This document shows, one piece after another, positions 1-13,700 of a stretch of 64,000 nt of DNA (positions are counted from its first letter, which is position 1; each line of letters begins with the position of its first letter). Made by a program: the position numbers and the translations under genes. The DNA is from Nematostella vectensis. Taxonomy: Eukaryota > Cnidaria > Anthozoa > Actiniaria > Edwardsiidae. Location of the stretch: positions 6,007,540-6,071,539 of the forward strand of contig NC_064042.1 of the NCBI RefSeq assembly GCF_932526225.1, in the 5' to 3' direction. Under the pieces are notes generated by a model that was not told where the DNA came from, searched no databases, and saw only the letters and a program-made list of their open reading frames with translations.

Positions 1-549
1 CTTCTTGTGGAGGGGGGGGGGGGGGATAAACCAAACTGAAGAGAGGCTCAAACGAGCGTGCGCTTTTCTTCTTCCGGCCAAACGTAAGTAAACAACCGAG
101 CACACAAGTCAGCAACTTTTCGTGAAACAAAGCTTGCCCGTTTGAGTCTCACTTTGTTTTAAGACCACAGGCCTCCCATACTGTATTCGTAATGTCATCG
201 ATATACCCTCGACTCTTCCAGCTCTCAGTGCTCTATAGCCTTCGCAGGCATCACTTTGCCAAGAAAGCGGTAGAAAAGATACACAGGCGCTCGGGATTCC
301 TGTGGTGATACGTCAAACGAGTAACTCTATCCTCTTCTTCCGCTTTTGGCATTGTCCCCTCCCGCGAGGGTCTTAGAAATTCAGTCTCGGTTTCTAACGT
401 TTAGAGACGCCTGCAGAGGAGGCTCAGTGCTCTATAAAATTATGTTTTAAGTGTAGCCTCCTAGCCGGCTCTCTGGAGTTTCGGGGCTCTGTGGATTACA
501 CAGGAATCCTGAAACTCTTGAGAGCCTTCTGAATTTAGGTTCCCTATAG

Positions 550-580
<31 letters not shown>

Positions 581-1027
581 CTGAGACTGCGAGATTTTAG
601 TGGCTTAGAGCTATTTTGTTGCAAATACAGTGTATAATATAACTAAACGTTGTAATACTGAGGATGGCGTCAAATTTTTAGGATGATTCCCAATCAGAAA
701 CTTCCTTATTGGACACCATCGGACCGGGCTCTGATTATGCACATTACGTAGCTGTCACAGCTCACATAATAAAATAGTAAAAGCAGTGTTTACAAAGTAA
801 TAGGAATGCTAAATATTTAGAAATGAACTAGTACCAGTGGACTATCAAAGCCCCCTCGTCATCAAGTCTATTACATAATATATAGATTTAGGCACTGCCT
901 GAAGGCGAAGCCAGCGTTTGACACCTTTTTGTGTTGACTGATAGGGGTAGTTTAGGGAGATCTAGGTGTCTTTAAAATGTATTTTTTTAATGAGATCAAA
1001 AAAGTCATTTTTACTGCCATGTCATAA
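1..1027. other. Non-coding, repeat-rich start of window
   Basis: I see no convincing coding exon here. There is a G tract near position 11 and a C tract of about 36 bases at 550-587. Positions 400-550 carry related gene-free segments rich in AGGCTC/GAGCC motifs in both orientations, which suggests an old fold-back element. Similar motifs recur near 36615-36720. Confidence 0.5.
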
Positions 1028-1292
1028 CAGGCCCGTACCTAGGAGGGGTGTGAACGCACACCCCCCCCCCCCCCCCCCCCACAATGGCCAAAGGTCCACT
1101 TTCGGTTCTCAATAGACGTGCAATTATTTGTAGACAAAACTCACTCTGGTATTTAGCCAAATCCGACATTAAACCTCCCCTGGATTTTACTATCGACTCT
1201 TTTATCAGAGAACTCCCTCCCCCTCCCGGAAATATTAGGTCAATTTTTTTTTTATTCTGCACCCCCCAAGAAAAATCCTCGGTATGGGCATG
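1028..1292. mobile_element. MITE family A, copy 1 (degenerate)
   Basis: The left end CAGGCCCGTACC and the degenerate right end CCTCGGTATGGGCATG form terminal inverted repeats. A C tract of about 20 bases lies just inside the left end. The interior shares blocks such as TCCACTTTCGGTTCTCAATA and AAATCCGACATTAAACCTCC with copies at 10480-10797 and 38645-38981. No transposase is present, so it would be a non-autonomous element. The open frames across it are incidental. Confidence 0.65.
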
Positions 1293-1499
1293 TTGCATTG
1301 GCCCCTCCAAATGGATCAAGCAAGCACTCATTTCATAATATTAAATATGCAGTATGAAAGTTAACAAATACTAAACCTTGGTGTGAAAAAGGCTGTCAAA
1401 CAGGTGTCTTAGTTGACGATAATGATTTTCAAGAGTCTAATGGTCAATTCTCATTTCCCTTCATAGAAGCTCCACTATCTATATTTTTTTTTTATCAAA

Positions 1500-2640
1500 A
1501 CAGCATTCTAACAAGCTTTGACCTTGTGAAGAATATATCAAGGATGTAACAGTATTCCAAAGAATTAGATGCCATACTGTAGTTTTCAATCAGTACTGCA
1601 ACTGATTATTCAGAAGAATGTGTTGAAATTAAACTCCACAAATATACCTCCTGACATGCATTACATATTGGTGCACCTGCCCTTTGGCCTTTTTTTTTTT
1701 AGAAACTTTGGATTCACCCATACAGGCTACTCAAAAATGAATGCAATGAAGGCAAATCCTAAATTACTGAAAGTGCTTCATTCCAGTTTCTAATTTCAAA
1801 CCAAACCATGTTCATTGATCTATGTTGGGGGCAGAGAGGAATAAATATACAAATGAACAAAAAGTCAATAGGGAGCGGAGAAATGACTCTATTTGAAAAA
1901 AAAATGTTATTCAATTCTAAAACATTTATAACAATAAGGCAATAATAACTTGACTGAGCACTTTCCTAGTATTTTTCCCTTTCCCTATTACCTTTAGGAT
2001 TGATATAACTGTTTTATATCAAATTTATTTTCGAAAAAGCACAAGTTTGTTGTTATCTTTATATAATTTAAGTACCTTGATCTAATAAAAACCTCTTCCC
2101 TTTATAGAAGTATAGAACGAGTATCAAAGCTACATTCTGACCAGCTTTGCCCTTGCGAAGAAACAAATAATGAATGAAACAGCATTTCAAAGATATCATG
2201 ATATAGTTATACATTTCAAGTGCCATATGGAAGTTTTGTCTATCACATATTGGTAATACTCCATCACCAAGGATATTACAGTAATGCATTATACATTGGT
2301 GCACCCACCCTTTTGTAAGGTGGCCTGCTGTTTTATAGAAACCCTGGATCCACACATGCTAATGCTACTCCAAAATTAAATGCAATGGAGAAGAACAAAT
2401 TTAAATCCTTGATATTACTGAAAGCAGTGCTAAAAGAAAATGTCTTATTTCAAACCTAACATATTTTAATTTATTTGGGGTGCAGAGGGGAAACAGCAAA
2501 TAATATCAATTGCATACAAAAATAGTCAGCAGAGAGAAAAAAGGAAGAAATGGGAGTATATCTTTGATAAAAAAAAATTAACATTAATGCAACAACACTC
2601 TCCTAACATTTCCCCTTTCCCCATTATCTTTAGGTTGATA
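1500..2640. repeat. Diverged direct duplication, two ~500-bp halves
   Basis: Segments about 1500-1990 and 2118-2640 share ordered blocks: 'caagctttgaccttgtgaag' against 'cagctttgcccttgcgaaga', 'acatattggtgcacctgccc' against 'tacattggtgcacccaccct', 'ctactcaaaaatgaatgcaa' against 'ctactccaaaattaaatgca', and a shared TTTCCCTTTCCCTATTA-like block. Both halves are AT-rich and carry no conserved reading frame. It could be two copies of an old repeat or a local duplication. Confidence 0.55.
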
Positions 2641-2770
2641 GCTAAATGTTTTCTTTACAAGATTTATCATGGAGAGCAAGTATCTTGCTCTGAAAAAACC
2701 CATTACACTTATACTGTTGTATAAAAGTAAGAAATCCCCTACTATATTATCTTAAGACATTTGCCTATTA

Positions 2771-3714
2771 TTATGCCTTCCAGCCTTTAGAATCAATCAT
2801 GGCCCTCAGGTAGTCATTCGTTGGTTTTACCTAAATAAAAGTGAAAACAATTATTATTTTTTTTCTTTCAAAACAATATTTTCATCATGCCATTAATAAC
2901 CTTACTAATTTTTCACAACTATTTGAATAAAATAAATAAACACATTAGAAAGTATGCAAGATGCAGACAATATAAAAGCAAAAACAATATAGGTAATAGG
3001 GGTTGTATTTTTTTTCGAAGAGAAAATTATTTTGTAATTGTAGAGTTAATGTAGTTAGATAATGTTGAAAAAAATGTTGTTGTATCTTTGAAAAGACTAA
3101 ATACACAGAATATAAAGACAAGAAGGTCTTCTTTAGCAATATATGACAGGATGATATTTGTCAGCCTTTATTAAATATCTCAACGCAGTAAATAAAGTAT
3201 AGAGAGAACGAAGAATATCAAAGGATGTGTTATGCTCAACATGTTTGATGAGACCACGAATTCTCAAAGCAAACTCTAGAAACAAATGTATAAATCCAAC
3301 AAGCTAAGTGGCATTGATACAGTAACTAGACTACTACGTATTTCTGTCGTTCAATTCTAACTTACCGTGAGGAATATACACCTGCATTTATAGAACTTGT
3401 AAGTATTTACGTATTTACCATTTTCATGGCGATTTTCGGTTGAATAAAAACCATTTAAGTGTAAGTTAAAATTATAAGCCAATCGGAATTCAAGTAGATG
3501 GTATTTTTAAATACCATTGGCTTAAAAGCAAATCAAAACAAGGATATATGACTTTGATATGGCATCTTGACGTCAAGCTAAAGCTGGAACAGTGTTTTAG
3601 TCTGCGCGATTGGTTATGAAAAAAAAAAACGAACAAACGAGCATTATAAAAGCACAACAATAAAAGAAAAATAACTTTTATATTCTCAATACAAATCGTC
3701 GTCTAAAACTCACC
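2771..3714 (-). CDS. Possible terminal exons of an unidentified minus-strand gene
   Basis: On the minus strand, an acceptor-like ATTTAG at 2831-2836 precedes a 60-nt frame at 2830-2771. It reads VKPTNDYLRAMIDSKGWKA and then stops, which looks coding. A possible 16-bp exon (3381-3366) has good flanking sites (TGCAG before, GTAAGT after). A donor CCAAG|GTGAG lies at 3714, ending a long open frame that reaches to about 3975. Phases are compatible (2, then 16 bp, then 0). The upstream open frame has no ATG, so it may be 5' UTR or spurious. I do not recognise the product. This is a weak call. Confidence 0.25.
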
Positions 3715-4860
3715 TTGGCAGATTTTTTTTTTTCGCTTTCTGTTGTGGTCGTGTTCGCTTTTGTTGTAAACTGTGAAGTTGTCGAATTTCTGCTAGCAAG
3801 GAACTCGTCGACACAAGTGAATGATTTTTACATAAATATAGACGTGAATGAATATACAATGGTAGTGTAGAGCCTCTATAGTCCTCCTCTATAGTCCTCT
3901 TTTTAGCTGTTGCGACGAGTGGGGGATTCACGAACACTCGGGTAGATTTTACTATCGACTCGTACTTCAGACAAAACGGTTCTCAAAAGACTTCAGTCCA
4001 TTTGAATCCGCATATTTTCTCATTAAATACTGCCTTTTTTTCTGTGAACATACGAACTTTGAACTAAAAACTCATAAAAGCGTAAGACCGAGAGGGGCCT
4101 GAGAGTTGCGCGGCTGGATTACTGGCTAATTTGTGACACCACAGGGTAACCGCGCGATGACCACAAAACCAAGTCGCATAGCTTACCATATTTCTATACC
4201 TATGGAGCTCCGCGCTGGCTCCGCTACAAAGAGCAGGGAGGGGCTCATGAGTTGTGACTAGGAGTTTATTCGAGGAAGGAGCCTGTTCATTATTTTATTC
4301 ATCTTTATAAATAAGGCGAGCCCCCCCCCCCCCCCCCCCCCCTGTTGACCGCGCTCAACAATGAAACGCGAAACGACGACATTTTTTGTGGTAATATTGG
4401 TTGTATTTTTGCCGGACGCGAAATGGATTCATCACCCTCCCGCCTCCGGATAAGGCCTTTTGATCAAATGGTCGCGGATTTGTTTTGCAGGTGGGGGAAA
4501 GGGCGTGGCAACAAAAGTATGCTTCCGTTTTTATCGATGGTCTTTTTATTTCATTCCAATGTAAACAAAATCCAAAATCATTCATAATACATGAAGATTT
4601 TCCTAAGGTTGCCTCAGGGGCCTGTTCAGGACGTCTCTTGATTATTATTAGCGTCCAACCATGAAATATAAGTGCAGCCAATTCATCGCTCAAAGTACAT
4701 TCGGGCCCACCCCTCCCTTCATTAAGCTGTGTTTTCTGTCATAAAAATACCTTCGGTAGTTTGACCCCTGATGGCCGATATGAAGTCGAGGACGCGATCT
4801 TTTGGTGAATAGAAAAGCTCGCAGTCCTTATAGATCTCGACGGATTGTGGACAGATCATA
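2841..4860. other. Upstream region of the PIX gene
   Basis: Apart from the doubtful minus-strand exons, this is AT-rich non-coding DNA. A C tract of about 22 bases lies at 4321-4342. Positions 3944-3965 resemble the interior of MITE family A. I could not place a core promoter for the plus-strand gene that starts at 4861. No TATA box at a suitable distance stands out. Confidence 0.45.
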
Positions 4861-7796
4861 ATGGGGGTCAGATCAGAGCATTTCAGCTCTTGGCTCACAT
4901 CGCTTGGTCTGCTCGAGCAAAATGAATTCTTCAGCGATGGTTCGCTTTTAGAATACCTTCACAATTGTAGTGTTCTCTGTCATTTATTGAATTTATTACG
5001 GCCGGGGCTCATTCATAAGGTGAGAGTGTTGTTTGGAATGGAAATATTACTATAAGCGTTATTGTTTCGATGTTAATTATGCAAGTATAAGAATTTGCCT
5101 GCAACGCTGTTTCTGTTTCTTCCGTTGCCCTATCGACTTGTCAGATATTCGATAAACCGAGCTCAGAGGAGGAGAGAGTTGGTAATTTTAGAGCTTTCTT
5201 GAACGGATGCCAAGAAATCGGAGTCAACAGTGAAGAGGTATGTCAGTCAACTTGGTTAATTTTTTTGTTATTATGCTTATTTAGATCAAACACAAAGAAT
5301 TGTCGCATTAATTTTTCATGAGCTTCTGAGCAAACTCGTTCTGATGCGGTGATAATTCTGTTGACTGTCTTTGCTTAATTGTGTTTTTTCGACATGCTTT
5401 CCTGCTAGGTTTTTACGTTAGATGACCTTGAAAGCGAAGATGGGAAAGAGCAAGTGCTGAGGACTTTGGAAATCCTAGAAAATGCGGCTAACGGTAAGAG
5501 AATCATCTCTGGTTTCTCGCACATTGAATGGACATGAGTCGCGGCCATTTTGGAAGGCGAATTGATGTTCAAAGGAATGCACAATTTGATTCTACATCAT
5601 ATTTCTGTTAGAATGGCACTTATAGATCTGCTAGTAAACCGTAGAGAAGCTAAAAAAGTCCTTATTTCCGGTGTATTGTGCATTTATAAGGTTGATTTAC
5701 GCCGTTGTTCTTGTTACTACCCATTTTATGACGTCTCTTGATTTTACAAGATTCTGACAGCGATTTTAGTTTAACATAAGTACACAGTTTTCTGTCCTTT
5801 ATTTCTCTTTAGAAGTCAATTTAAAGTCCTAGTGCTGGATTTAGTCGAGGTTATTATATATATATATATTATGCGGGATACGTACAATTTCGAAAGCTTG
5901 TTTCAGCTTGGCCATGATTGGTGAAACTGACAGGCGCGAAGTTTTTTGTTTTGTCGAGAAATATATTCTGGAAAAAGCAATCGAACACTTCTAGATGAAA
6001 ACCATACTACGTAACCCTTTTGTATCACTTAAAGCACTTAAGAAAGACCCTTTTCTTCGATATACTTATATTGTCCTGTTTCTACAAATGACATTTTGTG
6101 AAGAGTTTTTAAGTAACAGTGTTGCGTGTTTTTCCTATCCTTATTTTGAAAGGGGTTGTTATCTTAAAACTAAATCATGTCGTTTTTCCAAAGCCAAATA
6201 CTGAAGATAATATTCAAAATACACGTCCTTGTATCTTCTTTCGTATGACATTGGATCATTGAAATTCTTCTTCAATTTTGATGTTAGAACAATATTGGAG
6301 ATTAAAATAATAGATATCAGGTCAAAAACACACAATAAACATGTGTTATTATGCTTAAACCTGCTATTTTGCTGGACCAATTTTAAGTTTATAAGAGTTA
6401 GCGTTTGTTAGCTGTAAAACAAAAATTAGGTATGTATAGAAAAATCAATATGAAATCGACATTCACTCTCCTTGCATTTGTATCCATTGTTCAAGGGGAA
6501 CTACACTACATACTGTAAACAAGATAGAATAATACTCTTGCAATTTCTGGGAAAGCTAACTCAACCCCTGTTAATGTGCACCTATTTCAAAGAAGGTCAC
6601 ACTCAAGAATTTATGTATTGTAACCTGCTGAATTACCGTGTTAAAAAAATACTAAATAAGTATTTGTTATTTAAAAAAAATGATAGTATTTTTTTACCTC
6701 TGACATTTTTTCATTTGCACGTTACCCATGATCCAACAAGGGTTACCACAGAAAGATTCCCTGGATGCAACATCAGTTGAGTTACATGTAAATAGGAACA
6801 ACCCCCAGAATTCTGGAATCCTCACCTTTTAGGTTGAGGTGTATGCGGGCTATATAATAGGATAATTTGACCCCGAAATGTCTTGTTAGTATTGAATAAG
6901 CATGTATTCCTACTTTGACTGGATGTATTTGTCTTGGTTTCACTCCTGCATCGAGCTCTGTCCCTACGCACTTGCGACCTTTCAAACGGCGCCACTGTTT
7001 AACCGCTGCGCCACCTGGTAAATGAGTAACTTGACCACCTCAACCCCCAGTGGCGTGTTTTATCACTTCCCACTAAAAATAAAATTGTTGGCAAAAGAAG
7101 TGCTTTTCTCTCGTCTGCTTGTGTTCTTACCCCTTACTTGACAAGTTACTAGGGGCAGTGATGATGGATCCGACTCTATCAAAACAAATCCAGCCACCAA
7201 GGTCCTCAGCTGGGACTGCTTTGGACTTTCCCTGTGATATGACGCCATCCTTTTCATTTTGATACGGATTCAACCATCCACACTACGGACCAAAGTATAC
7301 AGATTCAGTTTGATTCACTTTTGATGGTGTTTTCAAAAGTATCTGGATTGAGTGGACTGAAGGCATGAACGTATCAGAAAGTATACAGATCCAAACGAAT
7401 CCATGTTAGTGTGGACGGCCCAGTGACTTGGGCACTATGTCAATAGGACCCTGTGGGGTGGGGAGCACTGTACGCCCCCATGGAACAAATTTATTGTAGG
7501 TCATGACAAGTCAATTTGAACTGATTTCTACTTTTTACTTGTATATATTTTTTATCATGTTTTGATAAACGTGGCTTTGAATATTAGCAATACATCATTT
7601 AAAAACTAAGAATAATCATCAGCGCAATGATCTAGGATTACTAAACAGAGCAATTCAAACTTGGAAATTGTGTGTTTTCATTAAAAGACCACATATAATA
7701 AATTATTCTATTCCAGATCATGGTATTCTGGGCAGCCCTTCACTGAACAGTCCAGAACGCACTTTGAAAATTGAGACTAATCCAACCAAGGCAGCC
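4861..7796 (+). CDS. ARHGEF7: PIX exons 1-4: calponin-homology domain and linker
   Basis: Exons 4861-5019, 5145-5237 and 5409-5493 encode about 112 residues beginning [18 protein letters not shown]. They contain the CH-type stretches [13 protein letters not shown] and [11 protein letters not shown], matching the N-terminal CH domain of vertebrate PIX (WLITLGVLE..., VVLCRLLERLLPG, NIREFLRGC). Exon 4 (7717-7796) is a Ser/Pro linker ([13 protein letters not shown]) and ends in phase 0. Exon 3 ends in phase 1 (GCT AAC G). The shortest PIX isoforms lack a CH domain; here it is encoded. Confidence 0.88.
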
Positions 7797-10700
7797 GTAA
7801 GTGTGTTATATAATAGCTGTTGCTTACTATAATCAAAGCAAATGGGCGTACCTTTAAGATTTCATCTGGGAAAGCCCAAATCATTACATGAGTCTGCTCA
7901 TCAATAATCTTCCCCTGATTCAATGTTCCTGGCTTCCATCATTCAAGCTTACAGAATTACATTGGGTGCTATATGGTTGGTCAGCTGTGCCATAGTTGCA
8001 AACCATTTCAGTGCTTGCTGATAAAAATGTTTGAATTAAAGGGGCCAGAAGGAGATGTAGCTGTTGGAAATTATTGGCAAAGAGTTCTTTAGATTACCAA
8101 ATACTAATAGTAAACCTCATCATCACTAAAACTTCTAGTCAGAGAATGTTTAAAGTACTTCCTATTATGGCAACTAATTTAAATAAAAACTGCTTAAAAT
8201 GTGTGGGGCCACATTAAGGGCCGATGGACATATCTCATTGCTATGCAACTTGGTAGCTTTACGCTGGCAATTTTATTTCTGGTTTAAGCACGCATGTTTT
8301 CGTTTTCATTGAAAAATCAAAAATCATTTGAAATGGCTGAAAAAAATCTGGATTTTCTATTCTTGGAAATATGATCTTGGGCGTCAACGAATAGCCCTGA
8401 ATTGTAGCCCTTTTAATTTCCTGAGCAACAGGCTTAGAGATATACTGTAAATCCATGGGCCCTTAAGGAAAATGTTCCTCAATTCTGGTTGTAGCTCCTC
8501 AGAATAGTGGAGTATGGTAAAGAAGACTTTTCCTATTATAATTTTAAAATAATGATAAATAATTTCCCATTACTTTAACTATTTTTCTCAAACTCTTCTA
8601 CAGATACATGTAGCTTATTCTAGTTAAAAACAATCTAAAGTTGTTTACTTTAAATTATAAGCCCAACTAGATGTGAAGGATTTTCCAATATAATGGAACA
8701 AGCTGATGATTTTACTCTGTTTAATGCATATTGACAGTTCATTGCTCTATGCTTCTTCACATCCTCCCTGTACATAATCCTTTAATAATTAAATCATTAA
8801 CCAACCTATCTTCTTTTTTCTTTCTGATGATACCTGTGTTTTAGGGTGACAGTTGTGGTATGTTTAATTGCTGGGCCACAAAATGCGGAAAACGACAAAG
8901 CATCAAACTTGACGTTAGTTAGCACTGTAATATTAATTTCTAATGGAATAGAATACTGAAGGGATCCTTAGCCTAACTGAACAACTTGTAAACTATACAG
9001 TAATCGATTTAAAAGAGATGATGACGTTGATACTTCAAACTTTCAAAAACAAAAGAGATTCCCAAGGGGTTTCTGTGAATACTTTTATACATTATAACCA
9101 ACTTAAGCACATTTAAATAATACTCATTCATGTCATGCAAGCTATCACACTTATGTCTTATGCAAACAGTTTTTTTTTAAAGAGCCTTTGTCAGCCACCA
9201 TTATTTATTGAATTTGGTAAATAAAGCTTTTTTTATGGCTACAATGAGATTTCTTTTCATGTTTTGTATTGAAATATATAGCAGTATATATAGTATTGAG
9301 AAATAAATAGCAGTGGCTATTTAAGGTGTGGCTGACAAGGGCACTTTTATGCATTATTGTTGGCCAAGCAATGTTATTCTGTTTGTATACAATGTTGCTA
9401 ATTTGCTGCTTGGTGTTTTTGAGGTTGCTCAAACATGCAAGGACACATTAAATTTTCCAGTCAATTATGTATGTCAATAAATGTTGGATGATGTTACCTC
9501 AATGTTAAATATGGTGACAACAAGGTTGAATGATGTAACAACAAGGTTAAACAATGTTAACAAGGTTGAATGATGTTACAACAATATTAAATGATGGCAG
9601 CTGTTTGAATGATGTAGCCTCAATGTTGGATGATGTAACCTCAATGTTGAATGATGTAACAAGAATGTTGAATGATGTAACCTCAATGTTTAATGATGCA
9701 ACAACAATGTTGGATGATGTAATAACAATGTTAAATGATGCCAGCAATGTTGAATGATGGCAGCTGTGTGAATGATGTAGCCTCAATGTTGAATGATGTA
9801 ACAACTTTATTGAATTATGTAACAATGTTGAATGATGTAACCTCAATGATGAATGATGTAACAACAATGTTGAATGATAAAACAACAATGTTGAATTATG
9901 TAACCTCAATGTTGAAAGATGCAACGACAATGTTAAATGATGCCAGTAATGTTGAATGATGTAACAATGTTGACAGATGTAACAACAATATCAAATGATC
10001 CATCAATGTTGAATGACGTAACTGTTTGCACAAGGCTTATCATCAAACCATTTTGATGTTACTGAGCCAAGCAATGTTATATTTTCTCACTGTTGTCATG
10101 CTTGCTTTGTTCAGGACATGTCTGAGTTTGCCCGAGGAGGGGGGGTGCGGCTAGTTAAGGCCACCTTTCCTTTTGAGGGAACAGACGAGGATGAGGTACT
10201 GTGAAGCACCCTTGCACAATTCCATAAGACTCCCTTGCATGCATTTAGCAAGAACAGTTTTAATAAAACAGGAAAAAATGTTACAAAACAGCTTAAAATC
10301 TTACTACCATCCGTGAAATGGTTTATATGTGGGGGATCTAGTTGGTTTACACTGCAATTTCAAGGTTTGAGCAAACAAACAGCCTTAAACTATTTTTCTA
10401 ATAAAACTGGCTATCAACTTTGTACAGGTTGCTATGGCACTGTAGTGTGCATTAAACTTCAAAAGTAAAATGTGCTGACCAGGCCTGTACCCAGGGGGGG
10501 GGTGGTGTAGGGGGTGCAAATGCACCCCCCCAAAACGGCCGAAGGTCCACTTTCGACCTCAATAGACGTGCTATTTGTACACAATATGAATCATAAGCTA
10601 GATCACTCTAATATGTAGCCAAATCTGACAATAAACGTACCGTGGAGATACTAAAAGGCATAAAAAATCTTTTTTTGTTTTTTTTTTCGGGGGTGGTCAG

Positions 10701-13700
10701 ATTTTTATCAGGTTACTCACTCCCCCTCCCCCTGGAAAAATTTGGTCCACTTTTTTGAATTTTGCACCTCCCAAGAAAAATCCTGGGTATGGGCCTGTAG
10801 GGGCCTATTTTCATTATTTTTTCTCTTCTCACTCTTACAGATTTGCTTTGCCAAGGGAGATATCCTGGAGGTCACAAAGGTACATGATGTTTAACTCTCA
10901 GTATCTGGTTGACAGGATAGGGGAAGTGGAGACTTTTTTTGAAATCATGAACAAAGTTGTTATATTATATATCTATATGTAATACATCCCAGAAAAGGAA
11001 TCTTATGTATGTACTGAAATAAATGATTTTTTAAAGTGATAATAACAATGAAGTTAAAGAATGAGTAAGAAAACTGAAAAAGGCTAGTGATACATGAATA
11101 GGAATTCAAATATACAAAGTAAACTGAGTAAAAATAGATCAAAATCCGAGGGAAATCAGGCACATCTCCAGTTTAAGCCAGGACCCTTAAAATGTGTGGC
11201 TTTGTTTCTTCTATGAATTTACTAGACTCAAGCTTAAAACAATGTGTTGTTCATGTGACAATTCTATGATTCTCCAAATTTTGGAATTAAAGCCAAACAG
11301 TCTATGATTTTGTGACATCATGATTTTGATTTGCCCAGGTTGTGGATGGAGGCTGGTGGGAAGGCACATTAAATGGGAAAAATGGCTGGTTTCCAAGTAA
11401 TTATGTCAAAGAGATTTCTGCAAGTAAGTTGTATTTTGACTATTCTGTGTCTGCTAAAAGCCAATCTACACCTTTTCGTAGGTGCTCCTCTTCCTGACCT
11501 CACACTTGTTGTATAAATCAGAGTCTCTTGTTATTTTTAGGTCCAGAAATACCAGTAACACCAACCACACCCATCCCACTGCCATTATCTGCTACCAAGA
11601 GAGACAGTACAAGAGTTTACCACAACCTAGTAAGTTTAAAGGCCTTTTTTCAGGCTTGGCCTGTTTTTACATGGCACAATTTCAATCAAGTTATTATAGG
11701 CCCAAAACTTAAAAAGACATCCACCCACAACCTGAAAAGAGGTCACCTATCCACACCTAAAAAGATGCCCATCCTCAACTTAGTAATCACCTATCCACAA
11801 CTTTGAAGACACCCACCCACAACTCAAAAGACACCCACCCACAACTCAAAAGACACCCACCCACAACTCAAAAGACACCCATCCACAACTTGGAAGACAC
11901 CCATCCACAACTTAGAAGAAACCCATCCACAACTCAAAAGACACCCATCCAAAACTCAAAAGACACCCATCCACAACTCAAAAGACACCCATCCCTAACT
12001 TAGAAGACACCCATCCACAACTTGGAAGACACCCATCCACAACTCAAAAGACACCCATCCACAACTTGCAGGGCTTCTGGAATTACGCAGAAAAAACTCA
12101 AAATTATGCGGGATTGTTTGCTAGATTACTCGCTAAATTACGCGGAAAATCAATCATTACCTACTAAATTACGCGGGATTTTGCAATACATTTTTCTTTA
12201 AAAATCAAAATTTTGCGGGATTCTTTATTGAATTACGCGCTAAATTACATGGAATATCAACTGTTACACCCAAACTACATTTTGTACCGAAGGAAAGCAT
12301 GAAATAACCTAAAAAGGTTAAAAAATATCTTAGGCAAGTTTTCATTGGCTCCTAGCCACCAGCCAATTAAAAAAGGTATTTTATTATTAGTCCTAGGCCT
12401 TTGCGGTTTAGCAAAGAACGCCTAGTCACTTCTATGCCATTTCAGTTCGAAATATCGCACTCTTACAAAGAATATCTTTTTTTTTACAAGAAATAGAGGT
12501 AAGAACCCTAAAAGAACACATCAGCTGTGCACTTAAATGTTTTGTCTTTCAAAATTTAGCCAAATTACGCGGGATTACGCGGTAATTTGTGGATTACGTA
12601 AGATTACGCGGAGAAAGCCAAATTACGCGCTTCCGCACAAGCGCGTAATTCCAAAAGCCCTGAACTTGGAAGACACATCCACAACTTGGAAAACACTCAT
12701 CCACAACATAGAAGACACCCACCCGCAACTCAAAAAACACCCATCCACAACATGGAAGACACTCATCCACAACTTAGAGGACCCCTATCCACAACTCAGT
12801 TTCACCCATCCACAAACAGTAGTTATCCCCCATTAACTCAGAAATCACCCATCCAACAGTACATTACACAGCTACATAGATTAGTTTAGTACTCATTGCA
12901 TAAATTGTTTAATTAATAGAAAAAAATTTGTTGTTAAGGTTGTACAGAATATCCTTGATACAGAAAGAGCTCATGTCAGTGAACTTCAGGTAAGACAAAT
13001 TTTTGAATAGTTTTACTAATAATAACAATAACAAAGAAATGCTTCAGTGTGCATCGTACACAAGCATGTCGGAATCACCCTTGTTATGAAGCTCTTGTGT
13101 CATACAAAACTGGTTCCTGCATGCTCATAGGCTAAAAATGGGCTTTAAAAACTTTGGAGCAGATAAGGCTGGGAATTGATTATGGTCCCCATGGTTACCT
13201 TTTGCACTTGCAAGACTGCTAAGAAGAAGAATTCTAATCATTTCTTCTTGTTATACAGGCATTATTACAAAACTACTTAAAACCTCTGCAGTATTCAAAT
13301 ATGTAAGTTCTTTGTTCATATTATTCTTCATATTTTCTATTTAAAAAAAAAGCCTTAATCCATCGGTTGTTTCAGCTTTTTTTTATTTGGCCAGGAAAAC
13401 AATGTTTACATAGTATCTAATAAGGCTATGAAAGTTACATCACAATATTGATATGATATTACAATACTTGTTTAAACAAAGTTTCTATCTGTGATATCCA
13501 TAGTGCATTTACTATGTGAGTGTTTAATTGTAGTCTGAACGAAGTTTTTAAAGTTTTTTTCCCTTTTGTAGATTGTCTTAGAGAGATGATAATGATTTTA
13601 ATTTTTTTTTTACAGATTATCTCCAAGAGACCTGAAAGTCCTCTGTGGAAACTTTGAGGAACTTGTGCGATTTCAGCAGACTCTGTTTGGCATTTTGGAT

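Noticed and set aside
6955..7020. Minus-strand tRNA-like element (TGGCGCAGCGGTTAA)
   Set aside because: An A-box-like stretch is visible but no good B box at the right distance.
8847..8859. 13-bp extra PIX exon (TTTTAG|GGTGACAGTTGTG|GTATGT)
   Set aside because: Its inclusion would break the phase between exons 4 and 5, which join directly in phase 0.
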